NCBI GenBank assembly: GCA_031261005.1
Contig: JAISKF010000029.1
Location: 1 to 50,297, forward strand
DNA from: Enterobacteriaceae bacterium
GTDB taxonomy: Bacteria > Pseudomonadota > Gammaproteobacteria > Enterobacterales > Enterobacteriaceae
Reading direction: 5' to 3'
Length of the DNA stretch: 50,297 bases
This document shows positions 37,730 through 45,961 of this stretch, piece by piece (the first letter of the stretch is position 1; each line of letters opens with the position of its first letter). The notes beneath the pieces were generated by a model. That model was not told the origin of the DNA. It saw nothing but the letters and a program-made list of their open reading frames with translations, and searched no databases. A program made the position numbers and the translations under genes.

Positions 37730-38110
37730 ATGCGTATCGGGACAGATATTGTTGAAGTTGACCGCATTAAGCGATTGATTTCAGATTTAGGAATGGCTTT
37801 TTTACAGCGCGTTTTTACTGATCAGGAAATTGATCAAATCGATGCCCAAAATCCAGATTATGAAAGAGCCTCTGGATTTTGGGCAGCAAAGGAATCAATG
37901 GTAAAAGCGATTGGTTTAGGATTTCGTAATGGTATCCGTTTTCATGATATGGATATTCACCATGATGAATATGGTTGCCCACATTTTATTTTTTCGGGGC
38001 AGCTAAAAGAAGTAATCACAGAGATGGATATTTCGGATATATCCATGAGTATTTCGCATTGCCGTACTCATGCTATTGCCGTTGTTGCCATGACCTCTAA
38101 AAATTCATGA
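37730..38110 (+). CDS. Holo-ACP synthase-type phosphopantetheinyl transferase (AcpS family)
   Basis: A 126-residue enzyme that attaches 4'-phosphopantetheine from CoA to an acyl carrier protein. The metal/CoA motif IGTDIVEVDRI (D6) and FWAAKESMVKA (E55) are intact, and SISHCRTHAIAVV is near the C-terminus. The length is that of AcpS. The cell's own acpS is expected next to pdxJ elsewhere, so this is a dedicated copy, probably for the ACP at 39471. The last codons lie in a 17-bp tandem duplication that changes the stop codon. It starts 14 bp after tpsB. Confidence 0.92.
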   Translation: MRIGTDIVEVDRIKRLISDLGMAFLQRVFTDQEIDQIDAQNPDYERASGFWAAKESMVKAIGLGFRNGIRFHDMDIHHDEYGCPHFIFSGQLKEVITEMDISDISMSISHCRTHAIAVVAMTSKNS

Positions 38111-38122
38111 CCTCTAAAAATT
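38089..38122 (+). repeat. 17-bp tandem duplication at the acpS stop
   Basis: CATGACCTCTAAAAATT occurs twice in direct succession (38089-38105, 38106-38122). Without it the gene would end ...AAA AAT TAA; with it the frame ends at TGA inside the second copy, adding one residue. It looks like a recent slippage event. Confidence 0.9.
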
Positions 38123-38142
38123 AATGTAGCAGAGATACCTAT

Positions 38143-38898
38143 ATGTATAAATATAATGACCTTATTGATAAAACGGTTCTGGTAACCGGCGCCAGCGGTG
38201 ATATTGGTTTGGCTATTTGCAGCAAATTTCTGGAACAGAAATGTCAGGTTTATGCGCTGTATAAGTCAAATTCCAGTGATTTAACCGAACTTAAAAATGA
38301 ACATTCGCAGGGCGATAACTTGCATATCCTCCAGTGTGATCTTGCGGATAAAGATGCGGTTACGCAGCTATGCGTTCACCTGACTGAAACGGTCGGAAAA
38401 ATAGATGTTCTGGTCAATAACGCAGGGATTGTCAGAGACAGCCTGTTTGCATCAATGAGTTTTGAAGACTTTAGCGCTGTGATTGATACCAACCTGTTGG
38501 GTGTTTTCAGACTCACTAAAGAAGCGTTGATGTTACTGCGATCTGGCGAAAATCCAGCGATCGTGAATGTTGCGTCTATTGCTGCGCTTATCCCAAGTAA
38601 TGGGCAAACTAACTACAGTGCGTCAAAAGGTGCAATTCTTGCTTTTACCCGTACTCTGGCGTCTGAACTGGCACCAAGAGGCGTGCGGGTTAATGCCGTT
38701 GCTCCCGGCATGATTGAATCTAAAATGGTGAAAAAAGTATCCCGCACCGTTGTGCGTGACGTGCTGAATTCAATTCCATTAAAGCGTTTAGGTAAATGCG
38801 ATGAAGTTGCTAATACCATCGTTTATTTAAGCTCTACTGCTTCCAGTTACATTATTGGTCAGACCATCGTTATCGATGGCGGCTTAGTTATGCGGTGA
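38143..38898 (+). CDS. Short-chain dehydrogenase, 3-oxoacyl-ACP reductase-like (FabG type)
   Basis: A 251-residue SDR with cofactor loop TGASGDIG (15-22), NNAG (92-95) and catalytic S145, Y158 and K162 (YSASK), and a C-terminal IDGG. In the context of ACP, ketosynthase and dehydratase genes it should reduce 3-oxoacyl-ACP to 3-hydroxyacyl-ACP with NADPH. AGAGA lies 7 bases before the start. The stop is 3 bases before the next start. Substrate assignment is from context and family. Confidence 0.9.
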   Translation: MYKYNDLIDKTVLVTGASGDIGLAICSKFLEQKCQVYALYKSNSSDLTELKNEHSQGDNLHILQCDLADKDAVTQLCVHLTETVGKIDVLVNNAGIVRDSLFASMSFEDFSAVIDTNLLGVFRLTKEALMLLRSGENPAIVNVASIAALIPSNGQTNYSASKGAILAFTRTLASELAPRGVRVNAVAPGMIESKMVKKVSRTVVRDVLNSIPLKRLGKCDEVANTIVYLSSTASSYIIGQTIVIDGGLVMR

Positions 38899-38901
38899 TT
38901 T

Positions 38902-39450
38902 ATGTCTAAATATTCAATTCCTTCTAAAATCTTTCTGGAAATGGGCGGCTGGAGACAGCCTTTGTTAATGGTTGATCGTATTGATGATTATAAATATGGC
39001 GAGAATGGTTATGTGCAGGTTGTAAAACATGTTACATACAATGAGCCTTATTTATTAGGGCATTTTCCGGAAGATCCAATTATGCCAGGCGTTATCGTCT
39101 CTGAAATATTTGGTCAGGCAAGTGAATACCTCTCATTTCTAACGGATATTTGTGACATTTATAATGAACGTTACGGAGAAAGTTTGAAATCATTGCGTGA
39201 TATTCATTCAAAAATTTATGATGAAAATATGCGTGATATTATTCGTACCCGTCGTTCTCAGGTTCGGGGAGTATTAGCAGCGCAGAATTTAAAATTTAAA
39301 GATATTGCATATCCGGGTGACTCGATTGAGGTTGTCAGTAAACTGGCATTCTCGGATGATCATGGCTTTAAACATTATTCTGTCTCTGCTCATGTAGGAA
39401 AACGTCTTATTAGTCAGGGAACAATTATCAACTTTCGTGAAGTTAAATAA
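38902..39450 (+). CDS. FabA/FabZ-like 3-hydroxyacyl-ACP dehydratase
   Basis: A 182-residue hot-dog protein, longer than FabZ (about 150). The catalytic stretch LGHFPEDPIMPGVIVSEIFGQ has H54 and E68 14 residues apart, as in FabZ, so activity is expected. A polar insertion of about 35 residues (roughly 84-118: ICDIYNERYGESLKSLRDIH and on) between the active-site helix and the following strand is unusual and may shape the substrate tunnel or a partner surface. It would form the 2-enoyl-ACP during chain building. It is packed tightly after the reductase. Confidence 0.87.
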   Translation: MSKYSIPSKIFLEMGGWRQPLLMVDRIDDYKYGENGYVQVVKHVTYNEPYLLGHFPEDPIMPGVIVSEIFGQASEYLSFLTDICDIYNERYGESLKSLRDIHSKIYDENMRDIIRTRRSQVRGVLAAQNLKFKDIAYPGDSIEVVSKLAFSDDHGFKHYSVSAHVGKRLISQGTIINFREVK

Positions 39451-39470
39451 ATAAAAAAGGGGTGTAGTAG

Positions 39471-39755
39471 ATGAGCACAATTAAAGAAAATATTGAAGAG
39501 CGTAAAAAGGTTTTATATACCATTAAAACTGAGATTATTCAGCGCTTAAATATCCAAAAAGATGAATCTCAGATTGATGATGATACAGCGCTTTTTGGTA
39601 ATGGACTGAAACTTGATTCTGTTGATGCGACAGAAATTCTGGTTTTGTTGGATAAAGTCTTTGATATTCAGGTTAGTGAAAGTGATGATCCGTCTTATAT
39701 GCGGAGCATTAATAATCTGGCATCTTTTGTTATCAAGAAAAGAAATAAGTCTTAA
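39471..39755 (+). CDS. Acyl carrier protein
   Basis: A 94-residue acidic protein with the phosphopantetheine site LKLDSVDATEIL, Ser at S50. The pattern LFGNGLKLDSVDATE is like ACPs of aryl polyene-type and other type II systems rather than the housekeeping AcpP (DSLDTVEL). A 13-residue N-terminal extension and a basic tail KKRNKS are unusual. It carries the growing chain and is the likely target of the AcpS-type enzyme upstream. AAGGGG lies about 9 bases upstream. Confidence 0.92.
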   Translation: MSTIKENIEERKKVLYTIKTEIIQRLNIQKDESQIDDDTALFGNGLKLDSVDATEILVLLDKVFDIQVSESDDPSYMRSINNLASFVIKKRNKS

Positions 39756-39812
39756 TTAAAAATAATTATAAGTATTAATTAGAAAAATTAATATATTATA
39801 TAGGGATTTTAC

Positions 39813-40970
39813 ATGAAAACACTTTATGATTTGCACCAAAAGCATAATGCAAAAATGGGTCTTTATAATAATAAGTCCGTTCCGGCATCTTATAATTCTG
39901 CGGAAGTTGAATATAAAGCATTAAGAGAAAATGCACTCTTAGTTGATTATTCTCACATGTCTATTGTCAGTGTTATTGGTGATGATGCCTGGATTTTGGT
40001 AAACCATATTGCCTCTGCTGATGTATCTACGATTCGCGATGAACAAGGCATATATTCGTTAGTTCTGAATGAAGACGGAACAATTCGCGGAGATATGTAT
40101 GTTCTGTGTTCCGATGACGGATATTATATTCTTTCTGAAAATATGTCTGCTGACGATATTATCGAATGCTTAAACGGTGTTTTAGCACTTTCAGATGAGT
40201 TAGATATTCAAGAAGCGCCTGAAATTAAAGCCGTGGGTGATGACTGGGGAACAGTTCTTTTAGAAGGTCCTTATTCATGGGAAGTATTATCAGAAATTTA
40301 TGGTTTTGACATTATTGGTCTGCCATATCATGAATTCATGATTACTGATGATGAACTGATGATTTTCCGCTGCGGTAAACACGGTGAGTTTGCTTATATG
40401 GCAGTAGGTAAACAAGATTCGTTGACCGATTTGTGGGAAAAACTTATTGATGCCGGAGAAAAATTCCAACTGAAAACCGGTGGTTTGGATTATCAAAAAA
40501 CGGTTCGTGTGGAAAATACTGGTTGGGATCAATCAATTTATGCCGGTTATTCCCGTAATCCGGTTGAGCTGCAACTGCAATGGGCTATTCAGTACGATAA
40601 AGAGGATTTTGTCGGCAAATCAGCCGTAGAAGAATTCTCTCGTACTAATGCTGAACGCAAACTTATCGGTATGATTCCGGTATCTGAATGTGCTGGTATT
40701 GAGACTGATGATAAAGTGCTGGTTAACGGAGAATCTGTAGGTGTTGTTATTAAGTCGGTATTCTCTCCTGCTCTCCAGTCTTTTATTGCGTTGGCATTAA
40801 TTGATGGTGATTATGCTTATTCCGATATTAACGGTTTTGAAATTCAGACCAGTAATGGAAATATTATCGCCAAAACTCAAAGTGTTCCGTTCCTCTATAA
40901 CTTTAGTATGTTAGTTAGCCCGACTGAACATAGTTTTATTGATGAATCGAAACCAAAAAGTTCGTTGTAA
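39813..40970 (+). CDS. GcvT-like folate-binding-fold protein
   Basis: A 385-residue protein resembling the T-protein (aminomethyltransferase) of the glycine cleavage system and YgfZ-like relatives: LVDYSHMSIVSVIGDDAW, GIYSLVLNEDGTIRGDMYVL, and a C-terminal barrel with PVSECAGIETDDKVL. In GcvT the segment corresponding to IRGD usually has two adjacent acids; one is Gly here, so the chemistry may differ. No gcvH or gcvP is near. In this cluster it may add or remove a one-carbon group, possibly a methyl, on the acyl chain or act as a folate-dependent demethylase; this is a guess. Confidence 0.8.
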   Translation: MKTLYDLHQKHNAKMGLYNNKSVPASYNSAEVEYKALRENALLVDYSHMSIVSVIGDDAWILVNHIASADVSTIRDEQGIYSLVLNEDGTIRGDMYVLCSDDGYYILSENMSADDIIECLNGVLALSDELDIQEAPEIKAVGDDWGTVLLEGPYSWEVLSEIYGFDIIGLPYHEFMITDDELMIFRCGKHGEFAYMAVGKQDSLTDLWEKLIDAGEKFQLKTGGLDYQKTVRVENTGWDQSIYAGYSRNPVELQLQWAIQYDKEDFVGKSAVEEFSRTNAERKLIGMIPVSECAGIETDDKVLVNGESVGVVIKSVFSPALQSFIALALIDGDYAYSDINGFEIQTSNGNIIAKTQSVPFLYNFSMLVSPTEHSFIDESKPKSSL

Positions 40971-40992
40971 TTAAAACGCTCGTTGTAATTAA
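40962..40992 (+). repeat. Tandem duplication at the stop of the GcvT-like gene
   Basis: TCGTTGTAATTAA occurs at 40962-40974 and 40980-40992, an 18-bp period that includes the stop codon. A third, degenerate GTAATTAA follows. It resembles the duplications at 38089 and 45922. Confidence 0.8.
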
Positions 40993-41039
40993 GTAAATGT
41001 AATTAAACGAGTGTAATTACACGTTCGCAGACAGCAACC

Positions 41040-41090
41040 GGTCTGAATTGAAATATTTTGTGATAGTCAATTCAGACCAATACCGTTTTT
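41040..41090 (+). terminator. Hairpin before the KS-CLF gene, possible attenuator
   Basis: A 12-bp perfect stem GGTCTGAATTGA/TCAATTCAGACC with a 15-base loop; a run of five T follows 7 bases later. It lies in the 174-bp gap between the GcvT-like gene and the ketosynthase gene, the largest gap in the accessory operon, and could partly separate two transcription units. Confidence 0.55.
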
Positions 41091-41144
41091 GATGTATGGC
41101 ATATTTGCTGTTAGTTATTCAGTAATAATCATCAGGTATTAATT

Positions 41145-43703
41145 ATGAAAATGGACAGAAAAAGAGTTGTAATTACGGGAATGGGGATATTGTCATCTCT
41201 GGCTGATAATGTTTCAGATTTCAAACAAGCATTACTGAATAAAAAATGCGGTGTTACTGACAGCGAACGATTTTCAACATGGTTTGAAAATGCACGTGCG
41301 GCTGAAGTATTACATGATATTGATTATTCAGAACTCCCCGAAGATCTTATTGAGTCGCTCGATAACGCCGCGCTCTGGGCATATAAAGTAAGTAAAGACG
41401 CACTGACGCAGGCTGGATTAATTAATAATAAAGAAAGACTTAACGAAACAGGTCTGATTGTTGGTGTCTCATCAGCCGGAACAGAAGCCTTTTTACCGTT
41501 GTTTGAACAGCGCATTCAGGATTTCTCCCTGAAAAAAGCCATGTATTCTGGCGGATTTTCTTCCTGCTGCTCCAGTGTTTCCACGCTGTTAGGCTTGAAA
41601 GGCGGCATGGAGTTAGTGGCAACGGCTTGTACTGCCAGCCCAAATGCTATTGGTATGGCGTTTGACTACATTCAGAATGGTAAAAGTAAAACCATGCTGG
41701 CTGTGGGGACTGAACCGATTTATCTGCCGACGTATGCAGGTTTCTATGTTCTGAATGTTATGCACCCTGATTCCTGTACGCCATTTTCCGGCAATCCGGG
41801 AATGTCTATCGGCGAAGGGGCGGGCGCGGTCATGCTGGAAGAGTATGAACATGCTGTCGCTCGCGGTGCGACGATTTATGGCGAAATTCTCTCCTACGCA
41901 ACCTCTTGTGATGCGTTCCATGAAACCGGTCCAGATCCGCGTGCCAGCGGTGCAGTACAGGTAATGACGAAAGCCATGCAGAATGCCGGTATCACGCCGG
42001 AACAAATTGATTATGTCAATATGCACGGTACGGGTACTGAAGCTAACGACCGCATTGAAACGCTGGCGATGAAGAAAGTGTTCGCCAATAACGAAAATCT
42101 GCTGGTCAGCTCCACCAAATCCTATTTTGGTCATAATATTGGCGCTGCCGGTATTGTGGAACTTATTGCCTGCTTAGTGACATTACCGGAGAAAAAAGTT
42201 CTTCCGACTCTTGCATTTACCGTTCCGCGCGCTAACTGTGATCTGGATTACGTGCCGAATGAATTCAGAGAAAAAGATGTCAATATTTTCATGAAAAACA
42301 ATTATGCGTTCGGCGGTAATAATTGCAGCATGATTGTGAGCACTAAACCGACTTCTATTCCGGTAACGTCTTATGAAGAGAAACGTGTTGCCATCTCCGG
42401 TATTGGTGCGGTTTCTGCGATTGGGCATACGCTGAATGAGATCGTGGATTTCATCTGGGAAAATAATCAATCCGTTGAGTTGGGTTCAGTTAAGTTCTAT
42501 GACGATACTCTGGAAGAGACCAGAGAACTGTTGGACGTTTTGACGACGACTCACCAGTTTGAAGAATTATTGGGCAGCGATTTTGCGCTTGGCGCAAATG
42601 CGTTACCTGAAAATGATGAGAATTTTAAAACATTTCAGGTCAGCAATCTGGAACCTCGTAAACATCTGCGCCGTTATGATCCGCGCAAAGCAACACGCGG
42701 CGGCACATTTGCACTGATCGCACTGGCGGAAGCGTTAAATACGGCAAAACGCAAGATCAAAAAAGATGGTGATGAGTTCGGTTTCGTCATGGGCATGTCT
42801 CGCGGTCCGCAGGAAACAACGTATAAATATTTACAGAGTTTGAAACCTGATCCGCGCAAAGTCCGTACCTCTGAATTCCCTGGTTCATTGATGAATTCAA
42901 TACCGACATTCTGCGGTATTTCTGAGGGGATTAAAGGCTACACCACCACACTGGCAACGGGTGAAAATGCGGCATTAGGCGCATTAACCTACGGTTATGA
43001 AATCATTCGTCAAGAGTTGCAGCCGCAGGTTCTTGTCGGCGGTGCTGATGAATACTTCCCGTCTATGTCGCTGTATATGGATGCGGTTACGCAGAAAATT
43101 CACATGACCTCCGATGCCCGTGATTACCAGATATATGGTAAAGAGCCGAAAGGTTTTATTCCTGGTGAGGGTTCGTGCATGTTGCTGCTGGAAAGTGTGG
43201 AAGCTATTCAGGAGCGCGGTGCGGAGATTCTGGCTGAGATTGCCGGTTATGGTAAATCCAGCAGTAACAGCTATTTTGATGCGTCTCAGATCGATGAAAA
43301 AGCGCAGTCAATGTCTTTGGCTATTGCGCGCGCATTAGATGATGCGGGTATTAGCGCGAAAGATATTGATCTTGTTTGCGGTACGAGTAACGGCAGCCAG
43401 AGTAATTCTCAGATAGAGATTGAGGCTATTTACCAGTCATTCCAACAGGAAAATCCTCAAGTTCCGGTGGTTAACTATAATGCCTTCTTCGGCTTTGTAG
43501 CGTCTTCTGCCGGTTTGATGAATCTCGCCGTACTGATTGATTGCATTAAGAAACAAGCTGTTCCTGCTATTCCGTATACACAGGAATTCTGTGATGAACG
43601 TATTAACTTCGTCCGTCAACCTCTGAAAATGCCGGTGAAACATGTACTACTGGTTGGTGCAACGGAAGGCGGCAACTATTACGCATTCGTTATAAAGGGA
43701 TAA
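41145..43703 (+). CDS. Fused ketosynthase plus inactive ketosynthase (KS-CLF-like)
   Basis: An 852-residue protein with two beta-ketoacyl synthase modules. Module 1 (about 5-400) has a complete Cys-His-His triad: C162 (ATACTASPNA), H294 (HGTGTEAND), H330 (SYFGHNIGAAG). Module 2 (about 412-852) keeps the fold (GENAALGALTYGYE, FIPGEGSCMLLLE) but lacks the triad: Leu603 stands where the Cys should be (TTLATGEN), CGTSNG replaces HGTGT, and F784 (FFGFVASSAG) replaces the second His. This is the KS/chain-length-factor pair of type II polyketide synthases made as one chain. It should elongate the ACP-bound chain. Two ATGs, at 41145 and 41151, are possible starts. Confidence 0.9.
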   Translation: MKMDRKRVVITGMGILSSLADNVSDFKQALLNKKCGVTDSERFSTWFENARAAEVLHDIDYSELPEDLIESLDNAALWAYKVSKDALTQAGLINNKERLNETGLIVGVSSAGTEAFLPLFEQRIQDFSLKKAMYSGGFSSCCSSVSTLLGLKGGMELVATACTASPNAIGMAFDYIQNGKSKTMLAVGTEPIYLPTYAGFYVLNVMHPDSCTPFSGNPGMSIGEGAGAVMLEEYEHAVARGATIYGEILSYATSCDAFHETGPDPRASGAVQVMTKAMQNAGITPEQIDYVNMHGTGTEANDRIETLAMKKVFANNENLLVSSTKSYFGHNIGAAGIVELIACLVTLPEKKVLPTLAFTVPRANCDLDYVPNEFREKDVNIFMKNNYAFGGNNCSMIVSTKPTSIPVTSYEEKRVAISGIGAVSAIGHTLNEIVDFIWENNQSVELGSVKFYDDTLEETRELLDVLTTTHQFEELLGSDFALGANALPENDENFKTFQVSNLEPRKHLRRYDPRKATRGGTFALIALAEALNTAKRKIKKDGDEFGFVMGMSRGPQETTYKYLQSLKPDPRKVRTSEFPGSLMNSIPTFCGISEGIKGYTTTLATGENAALGALTYGYEIIRQELQPQVLVGGADEYFPSMSLYMDAVTQKIHMTSDARDYQIYGKEPKGFIPGEGSCMLLLESVEAIQERGAEILAEIAGYGKSSSNSYFDASQIDEKAQSMSLAIARALDDAGISAKDIDLVCGTSNGSQSNSQIEIEAIYQSFQQENPQVPVVNYNAFFGFVASSAGLMNLAVLIDCIKKQAVPAIPYTQEFCDERINFVRQPLKMPVKHVLLVGATEGGNYYAFVIKG

Positions 43704-43707
43704 TACT

Positions 43708-44925
43708 TTGGATAACGCAGCTATTATTTCAGGCTACAGTGTGCATCTGCCGTTTGCAAAAAACGGCAGTGAGTTAATTAATAATCTAAAACAAGGACAT
43801 CAGGTTAATAAAACGTTTTGGTTTAAGTCTGATGAAGAGGCAAGAAAATGCGGATTTGGGATTAATAAACGTGTTGCCCGACTGGAAGATGAAAATGATA
43901 GCGCGTTTGAATTGATATATCGCCTGATTGACGATGTTCTTGCACAGGCAATGCTGGATAAGCATTGCCTGTCAGGGGATAACGTCAGAGTTTATTTGAC
44001 CGGATTAGGTCCCAGAGTAGATGCGTTAGATTTTAAATGTTTCTACGATATGAATGATATTGATGATGTTGAACTTACTACATCAGCGCAAAATCTTCAT
44101 GCCAGTAAAATGTCTCAGGAACAATTAGCGCATAATATTGCGGACAAATATTGCCTGAAATATCTACCCCCAAATATGCACTGCACCAGTAATTCTTCTC
44201 TGGCAGCCGTACATCTTGGCTGTCAGGCAATAGAGAAAGGCGATATTGATCTGGTGATGGTGATCAATTGTTCAAAGATTAAATCACAAGATATTTGGTT
44301 TCTGCAAAGCCAGTCTATGTTGGATAGTGACGTCGTTCAGCCTTTCGGTGAAAACAGTAAAAGTGTGTTATTCGCAGAAGGTTTCAACGCGATATTACTG
44401 GAGAGTAGTACACACAGAGATGCCCGACAGGTTACCGGCGGTATCCGCATTAAATCGGCTTATACACAAATCAGTGCTAACCGAAGTAATGATGCTGCTC
44501 ATCTGAGTGTGAACATGCTGAAAGTGATGAATCAGGTTATGAGTGATGCAAGTGTCACTTGTGACGATATTTGCGCGATTATTCCTCACGGCAATGGTTC
44601 GGAAGTCAGTGATAAAGCAGAAGCAAAAGCCATATCTATGCTGTTAAACGAACAGTCAGTACCGGTTCTGGCATATAAGGGACAAATTGGTTATACCACG
44701 ACAGGTTCCGGTGTTGTTGATTTAGTTATTGGCTGCCATTCATTACTACATGGTGAACTGATCTCTCCGGTTGGTAATGATGAGATCATCAAGGATATTG
44801 CGCCGTACTTGCTTGTTGATCAAGGAACGGTAAAGCACGATAAAAAACATCTGCTAAAAGTCGGTATCGGAATTGATGGCTCTATTATCGGTGTGGTTAT
44901 GTCTGATAATAATTCTGGCAGGTAA
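43708..44925 (+). CDS. Degenerate beta-ketoacyl synthase
   Basis: A 405-residue thiolase-fold protein of KS type. NSSLAAVHLGCQAIEKG aligns with the nucleophile helix of ketosynthases, but Ser161 stands at the Cys position. The first His is kept (H294, PHGNGSE), and the second is Tyr329 (GQIGYTTTGSG). It is therefore probably not a condensing enzyme; decarboxylase, acyltransferase or structural roles remain possible. It begins with TTG, supported by AAGGGA 7 bases upstream, and lies 4 bp after the KS-CLF gene. No in-frame ATG is available near the N-terminus. Confidence 0.82.
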   Translation: MDNAAIISGYSVHLPFAKNGSELINNLKQGHQVNKTFWFKSDEEARKCGFGINKRVARLEDENDSAFELIYRLIDDVLAQAMLDKHCLSGDNVRVYLTGLGPRVDALDFKCFYDMNDIDDVELTTSAQNLHASKMSQEQLAHNIADKYCLKYLPPNMHCTSNSSLAAVHLGCQAIEKGDIDLVMVINCSKIKSQDIWFLQSQSMLDSDVVQPFGENSKSVLFAEGFNAILLESSTHRDARQVTGGIRIKSAYTQISANRSNDAAHLSVNMLKVMNQVMSDASVTCDDICAIIPHGNGSEVSDKAEAKAISMLLNEQSVPVLAYKGQIGYTTTGSGVVDLVIGCHSLLHGELISPVGNDEIIKDIAPYLLVDQGTVKHDKKHLLKVGIGIDGSIIGVVMSDNNSGR

Positions 44926-44931
44926 GTTAAT

Positions 44932-45924
44932 ATGGAAAAAATGATGTACTTATCCTCGTTCTCTGTGACTGAACCTGACGACGGCGTTTATTTGTATTAT
45001 CCCAGTTGGCTGAATGTCTGGGAATCTCATCTCTATAATAAAGCGCTGAAATCAACTAATACTCATGGCTGGGGATTTAAACGCTTTGGCACAACAAAAG
45101 ATATTTATGCCAGAGAAATGATAAGAACCCCTCCATATATAAAATATATTGATGCGATGGAGCAGGTATCTGATAGCGCATTACAACAGATGGCAAGCAG
45201 AGAGCGCATGTCATTAATGAAATCGCGTACTGCGTTTATTTATGTTGATACTTGGGGAGAGTCTGGCGTATTTGAGGATAATCCCACTGCATTACATACC
45301 TCAACGATTGACACATTACCGAAAAATTTGGTGAAGAAATTTTCGGTGAAAGATTTCACCTGCAAGATGCGCGGTGAAAAACAATCACTAATACAGGCAA
45401 TGAGAGTTGCACAAGATTATCTTAACTGGGGGCTTTTTGACTTCGTGGTGATCTGTGCGGCATATCGCGCTGTTCCTATTCTGACATTCTCTGATGAAGA
45501 TATTCCGGTTAAACGTGCAGAAAGAAGCAAAGAAAAAGCAATTAATGTCAATCTGTCTATTGAACGTGTCGGCTGTTTTATTTTTAGTAATCGGGAAAGT
45601 AAGCTGAAAATAAATTGCGGGAATTACGTTATTTCCTCCGCAGATCAGCGGCAGGAAGCGAAATCATTTGAAACATGGTCTGACATTGATCTGATCTCTT
45701 ATACGGGATTACGGAAAAATACTATTTCCAAAATATTACCCAATGAGAAACAACTCTCTGACTCTGATGTTATTAGCCTTAACGATGTATATGGCAGCAG
45801 CGGTTGCCTGTCTCCGGCATTAAGTTGGATATATCTTGATCAGAATGTCACTTCGTCAGGAAAAATGAGAACGGTTGCGCCAAATAATTTTGGTGGTTAT
45901 GACTATTTCGATACCTGCTATTAA
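44932..45924 (+). CDS. Highly diverged ketosynthase-like protein
   Basis: A 330-residue protein I cannot assign firmly. SLIQAMRVAQDYLNWGLFDFVVICAA resembles the KS segment after the nucleophile helix, DVYGSSGCLSPALSWIYL the second His loop (with Gly/Ser instead of His), and the end NNFGGYDYFD the terminal KS loop. No catalytic Cys or His is visible. It is 6 bp after the degenerate KS gene, so the two may form a non-catalytic pair. The N-terminal 60 residues (TNTHGWGFKRFGTTKD) are unique. An alternative is an unrelated thiolase-fold scaffold. Confidence 0.6.
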   Translation: MEKMMYLSSFSVTEPDDGVYLYYPSWLNVWESHLYNKALKSTNTHGWGFKRFGTTKDIYAREMIRTPPYIKYIDAMEQVSDSALQQMASRERMSLMKSRTAFIYVDTWGESGVFEDNPTALHTSTIDTLPKNLVKKFSVKDFTCKMRGEKQSLIQAMRVAQDYLNWGLFDFVVICAAYRAVPILTFSDEDIPVKRAERSKEKAINVNLSIERVGCFIFSNRESKLKINCGNYVISSADQRQEAKSFETWSDIDLISYTGLRKNTISKILPNEKQLSDSDVISLNDVYGSSGCLSPALSWIYLDQNVTSSGKMRTVAPNNFGGYDYFDTCY

Positions 45925-45952
45925 TCAGATTAACAAATAATCAGATTAACAA
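45922..45952 (+). repeat. 16-bp-period tandem duplication at the stop of the KS-like gene
   Basis: TAATCAGATTAACAA occurs at 45922-45936 and 45938-45952. The first copy includes the stop codon TAA. It makes up most of the 37-bp gap to the ABC transporter gene. Confidence 0.88.
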
Positions 45953-45961
45953 GGAATAATT

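Noticed and set aside
39813..40970. The GcvT-like gene as part of a glycine cleavage operon
   Set aside because: No gcvH or gcvP is near, and the gene lies inside the ACP/ketosynthase set.
41145..43703. The 852-residue protein as two active ketosynthases
   Set aside because: The second module lacks the Cys and both His residues, so only the first can be a condensing enzyme.
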